Assembly (NCBI GenBank): GCA_963773625.1
Contig: CAVZCJ010000019.1
Coordinates: 248,001 to 312,000 of the forward strand
Direction: 5' to 3'
Length of the DNA stretch: 64,000 nucleotides
Origin: DATARH01 sp963773625
GTDB taxonomy: Bacteria > Pseudomonadota > Alphaproteobacteria > ATCC43930 > CGMCC-115725
The position numbers and the translations under genes are program-made. The notes under the pieces are model-generated. The model did no database searches. It had not been told where the DNA came from and saw only the letters and a list, made by a program, of their open reading frames with translations. Position 1 is the first letter of the stretch. Each line of letters begins with the position of its first letter. Positions 57,894 to 64,000 of this stretch are shown here, in pieces.

Positions 57894-58217
57894 ATGATGA
57901 GCGATCACGCGGAAATCCTCGAACAGGCGGCCAGTTGGCGCCACGCCGGCAAGGGCGTCGCGCTGGCGACCGTGGTCAAGACCTGGGGCTCGTCGCCCCG
58001 ACCGGCCGGCGCCAAGCTCGCGGTCGCCGACAGCGGCGAGTTTGTCGGCTCGGTCTCGGGAGGCTGCGTCGAGGGCGCGGTGATCGAGGAGGCGCAGGCG
58101 GCGATCAGGGATGGGAAGCCGCGCCTTTTGGATTTCGGGGTCAGCGATGAGCAGGCCTGGGAGGTCGGCCTTGCCTGCGGCGGCAAGATCGAAATCTTTG
58201 TCGAGCCTGTCGAATGA
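57894..58217 (+). CDS. XdhC/CoxI family protein, N-terminal domain alone
   Basis: 107 residues: HAEILEQAASWRHAGKGVAL, VVKTWGSSPRPAGAKLAVAD, EFVGSVSGGCVEGAVIEEAQ. This matches the first half (XdhC_CoxI) of MoCo-insertion chaperones, including the conserved GSVSGGCVE. The Rossmann half is encoded by the following gene, overlapping by ATGA. ATG 57894 or 57897. Together they would make one functional chaperone for the CoxL subunit. Confidence 0.85.
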   Translation: MMSDHAEILEQAASWRHAGKGVALATVVKTWGSSPRPAGAKLAVADSGEFVGSVSGGCVEGAVIEEAQAAIRDGKPRLLDFGVSDEQAWEVGLACGGKIEIFVEPVE

Positions 58218-58912
58218 AGGGCCGGTACATCGAGGCGGTGATTGCCGCCAACAAGGGAGGCCGTTCGGTCGCGCTGGCAACCGAGCTGCCGTCCGGCGCC
58301 CAGCTGTTCCTCGACGGCGAAGCCACCGAGGGCAACCTTCAGCTCGACGAGGCTTCCATCGCGGCGATGCGCGAGGCTTTGCGTGCCGACCGCAATATTA
58401 CGATGGATACGGCGCAGGGCCGCGTCTTCGTCCAGGTGTTCAGCCCGCCGCGACGCTGTTTCGTCATCGGCGCGGTCCATATCGCGCAGCCGCTGGTGCC
58501 GATGCTGGCCGCCTGCGACTACAAGCCGATCGTCATCGACCCGCGCGGCGCCTGGGCGACCGAAGCGCGCTTTCCCGGCGTCGAGCTGTCGAGCGAGTGG
58601 CCGGACGAGGCGTTGGAAAAATACAAACCGGACCGCGCCTCGGCGCTGGTCGCCCTCACCCACGATCCGAAGATCGACGACCCGGCCCTTATCGCCGCGC
58701 TGCGTTCCCATTGCTTCTATATCGGCGCGCTCGGCTCGAAACGGACCCATGCCAAGCGGCTGGAGCGGCTCGCCGCCGAGGGGTTCGGTGAGAACGAGCT
58801 GTCGCGCATCCACGGGCCGATCGGGCTCAATATCGGCGCGGTGTCGCAGGCCGAGATCGCTGTGTCGATCGTCGGCGAGATCACCAGCGTGCTTCGCCGC
58901 GGCAACGTCTAG
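58214..58912 (+). CDS. XdhC Rossmann domain protein
   Basis: 232 residues: Rossmann-type CFVIGAVHIAQPLVPMLAAC, YKPIVIDPRGAWATEARFPG, and the C-terminal GLNIGAVSQAEIAVSIVGEI of XdhC. An N-terminal YIEAVIAANKGGRSVALATE precedes it. With the previous gene it reconstitutes an XdhC/CoxI maturation factor that hands sulphurated MoCo to the large subunit. Intact. Confidence 0.87.
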   Translation: MKGRYIEAVIAANKGGRSVALATELPSGAQLFLDGEATEGNLQLDEASIAAMREALRADRNITMDTAQGRVFVQVFSPPRRCFVIGAVHIAQPLVPMLAACDYKPIVIDPRGAWATEARFPGVELSSEWPDEALEKYKPDRASALVALTHDPKIDDPALIAALRSHCFYIGALGSKRTHAKRLERLAAEGFGENELSRIHGPIGLNIGAVSQAEIAVSIVGEITSVLRRGNV

Positions 58913-58920
58913 GAGCCGGG

Positions 58921-60577
58921 ATGCATTTCGGCGCAGTTGCGACTCGAAAGGCCGAAGGCGCGATCCTCGTCCACAGCCTTCGAACTCGGCGCGACCGCGT
59001 TGAAGAAGGGCCGCGTCCTATCCGCCGCCGATATCGAGGCGATCGCCGGCGCCGGGGTCGAAGAGATCACCGTCGTTCGCCTCGAACCCGATGATGTCCG
59101 CGAGGATGCGGCGGCCGACCGGGTGGCCACCGCCGTGGCTGGGCCGGGGATCGCGACCGCCCCTGCCTTCACCGGGCGCGCCAATTTGTTCGCCGATGCC
59201 AAAGGCCTGCTGGTCTTTGACCGCGACCGGCTCGACACGCTCAATCTGATCGACGAAGCCGTGACGCTCGGCACTCTGCCGCCTTACGCGGTGGTCGAAC
59301 CGAGGCAGATGGTCGCGACTGTCAAGATCATCCCCTTCGCGGTGCCGGAGGACGCAGTCGCGCGCTGCGCCACCATCGCCGCGGAGGGCGGCAAGCTACT
59401 CCGCGTCGCGGCGTTCCGGCCGCTCGCCGTCGGACTGATCCAGACGCGGCTGCCGGGGCTCAAGGAGACAATCCTCGACAAGACCCGCGAGGTCACGAAA
59501 GGACGGCTCGATGCGCTCGGTTGCACCTTAGCGCTCGAACGCCGCTGCGCGCACAAGAGCAAGGAGCTGGCAGCGGAGATCGGCGCGGTTATCGCCGAGT
59601 TCGATCTGCTTCTCATCCACGGCGCCTCAGCAATCGTCGACCGCCGCGATGTGATCCCGACCGCTATCGAGTTGGCCGGCGGCACGGTCGATCATTTCGG
59701 CATGCCCGTCGATCCCGGCAACCTGCTGCTGCTCGGCCACCTGCGGGGCAAACCCGTTCTTGGCCTGCCGGGCTGCGCGCGCTCGCCCAAGGTCAATGGT
59801 TTCGATTGGGTGCTGGAGCGGCTGGTGGCCGGACTGCCGATGGGATCCAAGGAGATCATGTCGATGGGCGCCGGCGGCTTGTTGGCGGAGATCCCGGCGC
59901 GCGGCCTGAAGCGTGCCGAAGCCGGAGCCGCGCCGGCGACAAAACCCGCCGAAAAGGCACCGCGAGGCCCGCGCATCGCTGCGATCCTGCTCGCCGCCGG
60001 CAAATCGAGCCGGATGGGCGTCAACAAGATGCTGGAAGAGATCGACGGCCGCCCGATGGTGGCGCGTACCGCGCGGCGGCTGCTGTCCTCGCGCGCCAGG
60101 CCGGTCGTCGCCGTGCTCGGCAACGAGGCCGACGCGGTCGACGCGGCGCTCGGCAAGCTGCCCCTCGAACGCGTCCGCAACCCGGACTACGCCGACGGTC
60201 TCTCGACCTCGCTGAAACGCGGCCTCGCCGCGCTTCCCGCCGGCATAGACGGCGTCGTCATCTGCCTTGGCGACATGCCGCTCATCGCCGGGCGCGATCT
60301 CGACCGGCTGATCGCCGCCTTCAACCCGCTCGAAGGCCGCGCCATCATCGTGCCCATACGGCGCGGCCAGCGCGGCAATCCGGTGCTGTGGTCGCGCCAA
60401 TTCTTCCCCGAGATGGCGGCGCTATCGGGAGATCAGGGCGCGCGGCGGCTTATCGAAGAGCACGCCGACCTCGTCGCCGAGGTTGAGATGGATAACGACG
60501 CCGTGCTCACCGACATCGATACGCCGGAGGCGCTCGCCCAGTTGCGCGCGCGGGTCGCGTCCCGCGAGCCCGCCTAG
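58921..60577 (+). CDS. Fused MoeA-like and MocA/MobA-like molybdenum cofactor protein (frameshifted)
   Basis: About 551 residues of two known modules. Residues about 1-330: molybdopterin-binding MoeA/MogA-like domain (GRVLSAADIEAIAGAG, ANLFADAKGLLVFD, LLLIHGASAIVDRRDVIPTA, HFGMPVDPGNLLLLG). About 350-551: nucleotidyltransferase with LAAGKSSRMGVNKML, VICLGDMPLIAGRDLDRLI and DIDTPEALAQL, as in MocA (CTP) or MobA (GTP). It would attach a nucleotide to molybdopterin for the upstream hydroxylase. One frame change at about 58984 (extra A): HSLRLGATALKKG. ATG 58921, 9 nt after the XdhC stop. Confidence 0.82.
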
Positions 60578-60760
60578 GCTCGGGGCGTCCGCGGCGGCTT
60601 GCGCGAATGCCTCCGGGACCGTGAGCGCAATCCTGATCTGCACCCGCTCGTCATTTATGTTCATCAGCGGCGATGTCCTCGATCGCCGCGATTTGGCGTT
60701 CTTCCGGCGATTGCCAACACCAGACGCTACCAATCGAGGATGACCGATTAACGCGCCGCG
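60578..60760. other. Intergenic gap at the end of the cox cluster
   Basis: 183 bases between the convergent ends of the MoCo gene and a small unknown gene. It contains partial GATCGCCG-type repeats and a GCGAT...ATCGC inverted repeat (about 60671-60686). No gene, promoter or clear terminator recognised. Confidence 0.35.
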
Positions 60761-61162
60761 TCACCGTTTCACGTTGTGGATCAGGTAGCTCGCGAAGTCG
60801 GCGGGCTTCAGTTTGAGCCCCTTCAGGTCGCTCTCGCCAGCCAAAGCACGCGAGACGACGATGTGGTTCTCGACCTTTGTCGGGTTGATGCGAAAGACGC
60901 CCCGCGCGCCTTTGAGCTTAGGATAAAGGTTTGGGTCGATCAGCCGCTCCTTGGCGGCGAGCCTGTCGATCGCCTCGTCTTCGCTCAAACCTTCGACCGG
61001 CTCGGCTTTGACGATCGACCAGTCGGACTCGCCGGCCCAACCCGCCGCAGCGGCGGCCTTCGGGTCATCGGCGACGCCGACCTTGTAGACATGCTTGCCC
61101 AGCCCGACATCGGACGCCCACTTGCCGGTCTTGACGCTGCGCGCGACGTAGATGGTCGGCAT
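60761..61162 (-). CDS. Small protein of unknown function, GIY-YIG/T5orf172-like N-terminus
   Basis: 133 residues. The N-terminus MPTIYVARSVKTGKW followed by GLGKHVYKVGVADDPKAA resembles the IYVA...YKVG-ADDP pattern of T5orf172/GIY-YIG-type small domains, but the usual distal Arg and Glu of that nuclease fold are not evident. The middle has EGLSEDEAIDRLAAKERLI and the C-terminus PADFASYLIHNVKR. Highly polar, no signal peptide. I make no functional claim. Its start is 15 nt after the CopD-like gene stop on the same strand. Confidence 0.6.
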   Translation of the reverse strand: MPTIYVARSVKTGKWASDVGLGKHVYKVGVADDPKAAAAAGWAGESDWSIVKAEPVEGLSEDEAIDRLAAKERLIDPNLYPKLKGARGVFRINPTKVENHIVVSRALAGESDLKGLKLKPADFASYLIHNVKR

Positions 61163-61176
61163 TCAAATCCCCCGGG

Positions 61177-61641
61177 CTAGCTCCAGTACCGGCCGCTGCT
61201 GCCGATGGCCACGGTAACGAGGCCGAGGATCAGGTTGATCGTCACGATAATGCGGATCTGGTTGAGCTGGACCGCGGCCGCGGCATTGTCTCCCGCCGCC
61301 ATCGCCGCCCGGAAACGTCTCCACGGGGCGAAATAGAGATGGAAGAACAACAGCATCATGATGATGCCGATGAGCATCATCAGGTTGACGTAGAGCCTTA
61401 GCCCAGCAAAGCCGCCGAAAACCGCGACGATCACCATAAAGCCGGTCAAGAGCAGCACCACGATCGCGACGAAAACCCAGGCGAAGAAGCGGTCAAGCAC
61501 GCGCAGCCACAGACCGAGACGGAGCGTCGCGTCGAGAGGGCCGGTCGATGGACGCAGCACAAGAAGCGCGAAGAACATCCCGCCGACCCACACCACGGCG
61601 CTCAGGATATGCAGGATCAGCGCGACCGAAGCCACCAACAT
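61177..61641 (-). CDS. CopD family integral membrane protein
   Basis: 154 residues with four hydrophobic helices: LVASVALILHILSAVVWVGG, FFAWVFVAIVVLLLTGF, MMLIGIIMMLLFFHLYFAPW and IRIIVTINLILGLVTVAIG. The His-rich opening helix with HxLxxxxWxGG is the CopD/DUF2269-like pattern. Role in copper handling is not established for short members. Intact, cotranscribed with the small unknown gene downstream. Confidence 0.78.
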   Translation of the reverse strand: MLVASVALILHILSAVVWVGGMFFALLVLRPSTGPLDATLRLGLWLRVLDRFFAWVFVAIVVLLLTGFMVIVAVFGGFAGLRLYVNLMMLIGIIMMLLFFHLYFAPWRRFRAAMAAGDNAAAAVQLNQIRIIVTINLILGLVTVAIGSSGRYWS

Positions 61642-61659
61642 GGCGCCGCCGCTCCCTAA

Positions 61660-62355
61660 CTAGCCGCCGTATCCTGGCGCTTTGCGCGCCAGCCCGCCAT
61701 AAAGATCGAGCATCCGCCCACGCCAGGCGTAAACGGGATCATCGGCCGCCACCAACTCGAAGTCGCTGATCGCGCGCGCCCACTGAAACGCGCCGAACAC
61801 GACGTAATCGGCAAAGGCCGGCGCGCTGCCGCAGACAAAGTCCTGCCGCTCGACGGTGCGGCGCAGCGGGTCGAGGCTGGCGCGAAACGCCGGTAGGCGC
61901 GCCTCGCGGTCCTTGACCACCTCTTCCAAGGTTGCGCCAAAACGCTGCTCGCGCGACTGGCGGAAATAGGCCTGATCGGCCGGGCCGATATGCTTCCAGA
62001 TGTCGAGCACGACAAGCCGGACCAGCCCGACCTGCAGTACCGTCTCGGTCCAGTTCTGGACGAATTTCGTAAGGCCGCGCGCGGCCGCGCCGGGAAACAG
62101 GCTCGGCCGCTCGGCATAGCGCTCCTCGAGGTAGTCGGCGATCGCCGACGAGTCGTGCACGACCTTGCCGCCATCGACGATCACCGGGACGCGCCCGTCA
62201 TTCGGCGTCGGCAGCTTGTCCTTCTCGGTGAAGCGCCAGGGCACGGTCTCGACCTCGAGCCCCTTATGCGCCAGCGCCATCCGGGCGCGCCAGCAGAACG
62301 GGCTGAACCGGCGGTTTGCATCGATCCCGGCGAGGTCGTACATCGTGATGGCCAT
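61660..62355 (-). CDS. Glutathione S-transferase family protein
   Basis: 231 residues: N-terminal thioredoxin-like domain FSPFCWRARMALAHKGLEVE with a Cys at the redox-active position, GRVPVIVDGGKVVHDSSAIA (GSH-binding VP and DS), and a helical C-terminal domain with DFVCGSAPAFADYVVFGAFQ (GST-N-cap motif AFADY). ATG 62355 with GAGAGGGCGACG before it. Function unknown. Intact. Last in a minus-strand cluster starting after the membrane protein. Confidence 0.85.
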   Translation of the reverse strand: MAITMYDLAGIDANRRFSPFCWRARMALAHKGLEVETVPWRFTEKDKLPTPNDGRVPVIVDGGKVVHDSSAIADYLEERYAERPSLFPGAAARGLTKFVQNWTETVLQVGLVRLVVLDIWKHIGPADQAYFRQSREQRFGATLEEVVKDREARLPAFRASLDPLRRTVERQDFVCGSAPAFADYVVFGAFQWARAISDFELVAADDPVYAWRGRMLDLYGGLARKAPGYGG

Positions 62356-62390
62356 CGTCGCCCTCTCATGCGCCATGCGCGCGCACTATG

Positions 62391-62418
62391 GCCCTTCCCG
62401 GCCATCGCCGGGAAGGGC
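62391..62418 (-). terminator. Perfect 12-bp hairpin
   Basis: GCCCTTCCCGGC / GCCGGGAAGGGC with tetraloop CATC, downstream of the small gene at 62438-62737 in its direction of reading and upstream of the GST start. Strong structure without a T tract. Confidence 0.6.
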
Positions 62419-62437
62419 TCTCGCTTCGTTGCTTACG

Positions 62438-62737
62438 TCACAGCAAGCGGCGAGCGAGCGACCGCAGCCAACATCTTTGAACCTCCGCCAGTTCCTGCCG
62501 CGAGTTTGGAGGAGGCTCCGGGCTCTTCAAGGCAATGCTGGCATTATTGCCAGCGGTGTCGGCGAACTCATCCTCCACGCTTAGGTTGGACGCCGTTGAG
62601 GTGCTCCGGCTGGGGATGTGTGCGCCCGCATACACCGGGTTCGCCGGGCGGCTTGCCCCCTCGGCAAGCAAGGCACCGAACCCGACAAGGCCGCAGCAGG
62701 CCCACGCCGCGAGGATTTCACGCGTCGAATAGCGCAT
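62438..62737 (-). CDS. Small hypothetical protein with N-terminal hydrophobic helix
   Basis: 99 residues: MRYSTREILAAWACCGLVGF, then GALLAEGASRPANPVYAGAH and a polar tail rich in Ser, Pro and Arg. A single membrane or signal helix is plausible. SD weak (GGTGAC). Support is limited to codon-plausible composition, an adjacent terminator and lack of anything else in this stretch, so it may not be a gene. The membrane-protein stop is 20 nt before its ATG. Confidence 0.4.
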   Translation of the reverse strand: MRYSTREILAAWACCGLVGFGALLAEGASRPANPVYAGAHIPSRSTSTASNLSVEDEFADTAGNNASIALKSPEPPPNSRQELAEVQRCWLRSLARRLL

Positions 62738-62756
62738 ATTTGTCACCAAATCACGG

Positions 62757-63587
62757 CTAGCGGGCGCGGCGGCGCAGCTGGCGCAGCGAGAGTGCGTGCA
62801 ACAGGATCGAGCTGGGCACCGCAAAGGCTGGGATCATGACGTTCGGGTAAAGCCCGCCCGTCGTCGCATTCGAAATGCTCGGCACGATCAATTGCAGCGG
62901 CCCGGGGCTGATCATCAACCCGATCGAAACCGCGACTGTGAAATCGAGCAAGCCGAAAATGTTCCAGGCCACCGCCGCCTTACGCGCTTCGATGGTCCCC
63001 GCCGCAAGCGAGATCGCCACGGGTAGCGCGAGCAGCCCCGTCATCACATCGCCGATCCCGGCCGGGAGCGCGAAGACTCCGGGCACGACACCACGCGCCC
63101 AGCCGATCAGGAACACGCTGCCCAGCACCCGGTAGACTTGGAGCGCGATCAGCCAGGTCGCCGGCATCGCATCGAGAACCTGTCCCATCCGTTTCGACAA
63201 CAACAGGATCGGCGTACCGACGATGACCGGCACGAAGATCGCGAACGGCAACAGCGGAAACGGCACGACTCCGCCTCGGAACACGCCGTTGATCGCCGAG
63301 CTCCAGATCAACCCCAGCCAGAGCGTGAAAGGGATCATGACCGCCAGCCAGGTCTTGCGGCGTTGGGCCGAAGTCAACTCTGCCCGTTCAAGCCCCAGCC
63401 ACAAGCCCAGCGCGATCAGCATTTGGATGAAAACGCGAGCCGCCACGGTCGATATTCCGCTCGCCGCGACGGCCGGAACAGCATAGTTGAGCGCGACCCA
63501 AAGCGCCGTGAGCGGCGCGACCCACAACAGGGCACGCCATCCCTGGCGTGGCGGAACGGCTTCCAGATTGAGTGTTGCAGCGGTCAT
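62757..63587 (-). CDS. Polytopic membrane protein of unknown function
   Basis: 276 residues with about eight hydrophobic segments (ALLWVAPLTALWVALNYAVP, VFIQMLIALGLWLGLER, WLAVMIPFTLWLGLIWSSAI, FPLLPFAIFVPVIVGTPILL, QVYRVLGSVFLIGWARG, IGDVMTGLLALPVAISLAAG, AVAWNIFGLLDFTVAVSIGL). GIGDVMTGLLALP is conserved-looking but not a known catalytic motif. ATG 63587 has GAGGAG 8 nt upstream. Divergent from an HxlR regulator with 95 nt between starts containing two dyads, so it is the likely regulated gene. Confidence 0.7.
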   Translation of the reverse strand: MTAATLNLEAVPPRQGWRALLWVAPLTALWVALNYAVPAVAASGISTVAARVFIQMLIALGLWLGLERAELTSAQRRKTWLAVMIPFTLWLGLIWSSAINGVFRGGVVPFPLLPFAIFVPVIVGTPILLLSKRMGQVLDAMPATWLIALQVYRVLGSVFLIGWARGVVPGVFALPAGIGDVMTGLLALPVAISLAAGTIEARKAAVAWNIFGLLDFTVAVSIGLMISPGPLQLIVPSISNATTGGLYPNVMIPAFAVPSSILLHALSLRQLRRRAR

Positions 63588-63612
63588 GATAATCGCTCCT
63601 CATTATGAAAAT

Positions 63613-63648
63613 ACTATACTGATAGTAACTTCATTCCGAGAAGTCACT
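63613..63648. promoter_or_regulatory. Overlapping dyads, candidate HxlR operator
   Basis: In the divergent gap: ACTAT-ACTG-ATAGT (63613-63626, perfect arms) and AGTAACTTC-7-GAAGTCACT (63624-63648, 8 of 9 arm positions paired), sharing AGT. The surrounding DNA is A/T-rich. Location between the regulator and the membrane protein suggests an operator controlling both. Confidence 0.55.
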
Positions 63649-63682
63649 ATGATTCTGATCACAAAGCAGTTATCGTAGATAG

Positions 63683-64000
63683 ATGCCGAATATGCCGCCA
63701 ATTTCAGCCCCTTATGACATGCGATGTCCGATCGCGCGTACACTCGACGTGATCGGCGAGCGTTGGACAATTCTGATTCTGCGCGACCTTGTCGTGAGCG
63801 GGCCCCGCAAATTCCAAGACTTCGAGCGCTCACTCGGCGGGATCAGCCCCAACACGCTGTCGGCGCGGCTGAAGCGGCTGGAGGATGCCGGCATCGTCGA
63901 GCGCCGATTCTATGAACAGCACCCGCCTCGCGCGGAATATGTGCTGACCGAGAAGGGCAAAGAACTGCGCCCCGTGTTGCGGGCGCTGCTCGAATGGGGC
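63683..64000 (+). CDS. HxlR family winged-helix transcriptional regulator, 3' end cut by window
   Basis: 106 residues before the window end: CPIARTLDVIGERWTILILR (HxlR start with Cys, Trp and the first helices), FEVSLGGISPNTLS-type recognition helix (FQDFERSLGGISPNTLSARL), and wing ERRFYEQHPPRAEYVLTEKG. HxlR proteins often sense electrophiles or redox through the N-terminal Cys and control an adjacent gene. ATG 63683 gives MPNMPPISAPYDM; an ATG 36 nt later (63719) is possible. Divergent from the membrane-protein gene; its likely operator is described. Confidence 0.85.
   Translation, partial: MPNMPPISAPYDMRCPIARTLDVIGERWTILILRDLVVSGPRKFQDFERSLGGISPNTLSARLKRLEDAGIVERRFYEQHPPRAEYVLTEKGKELRPVLRALLEWG

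Overview
The window is a stretch of high-GC chromosome from an alphaproteobacterium. I place it there from family content and gene order: argH-lptM-lysA followed by a TIGR02302/DUF4175 gene, a DUF3426 zinc-ribbon gene near ftsE-ftsX-YdcF-plsC, DUF1491, DUF3309 and CsbD stress genes, a class II (B12) ribonucleotide reductase, a long methylsuccinyl-CoA-dehydrogenase-like ACAD, and EcfG-type promoters. The genus cannot be read from the sequence. No rRNA, tRNA, CRISPR array, insertion sequence, phage gene or origin was seen.

Layout. 1-10.5 kb: acyl-CoA genes (thiolase-like, OB-fold/Zn-ribbon partner, two enoyl-CoA hydratases, a CaiB-type CoA-transferase), with DinB, a PAS hybrid histidine kinase, fumC, a TTC38-type TPR protein and three tiny stress genes between them. 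10.5-20.9 kb: TPR protein, MHS-family transporter, glycosyltransferase-like gene, a C-x(n)-H protein of unknown function, flavin-linked oxidase, SDR, metallo-hydrolase, lipoproteins, TIM-barrel isomerase, DUF1491, Nudix, dCTP deaminase. 21-27.6 kb: cysK, AlaX-type editing protein, the long ACAD, ACT protein, Nudix/DUF4743, gluQ, esterase. 27.6-34.9 kb: TlpA thioredoxin, argH, lptM, lysA, TIGR02302, DUF882, zinc-ribbon protein. 35.1-39.8 kb: complete branched-chain amino-acid-type ABC transporter (G, F, H, M and a Tat-exported binding protein). 40-43.9 kb: ftsEX, YdcF, plsC, exported hydrolase. 44-50.3 kb: nrdJ, CMD-family protein, nitroreductase, sulfurtransferase, acetyltransferase, Gly/Tyr-rich exported protein, pyrF. 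50.4-60.6 kb: RidA-like gene and a form II cox-type molybdenum hydroxylase cluster (G, S, L, M, CHRD, MoxR-type D, VWA-type E, split XdhC, fused MoeA-like/MocA-like). 60.8-64 kb: small unknown gene, CopD-like protein, GST, membrane protein and a divergent HxlR regulator cut by the window end.

Two window-wide signals stand out. First, about 23 genes that are otherwise well conserved are broken by frame changes. Wherever I could read the original frame back with confidence the change is one extra base, often lengthening a short homopolymer. They are dense in 1-22 kb, scattered to about 47 kb and nearly absent beyond. I read them as sequencing or assembly insertions and annotate the genes as CDS with their outer boundaries. 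Second, four matches to the EcfG general-stress promoter (GGAAC-N16/17-CGTT) lie in intergenic DNA, each correctly oriented and 26-48 nt before a start codon. They precede the hybrid histidine kinase, a 26-residue membrane peptide, a CsbD protein and a Gly/Tyr-rich exported protein, which suggests a small local stress regulon.

The cox cluster is the largest functional unit: MoCo hydroxylase subunits, AAA and VWA maturation proteins, XdhC-type chaperones and a cofactor-nucleotide enzyme, transcribed in one direction.
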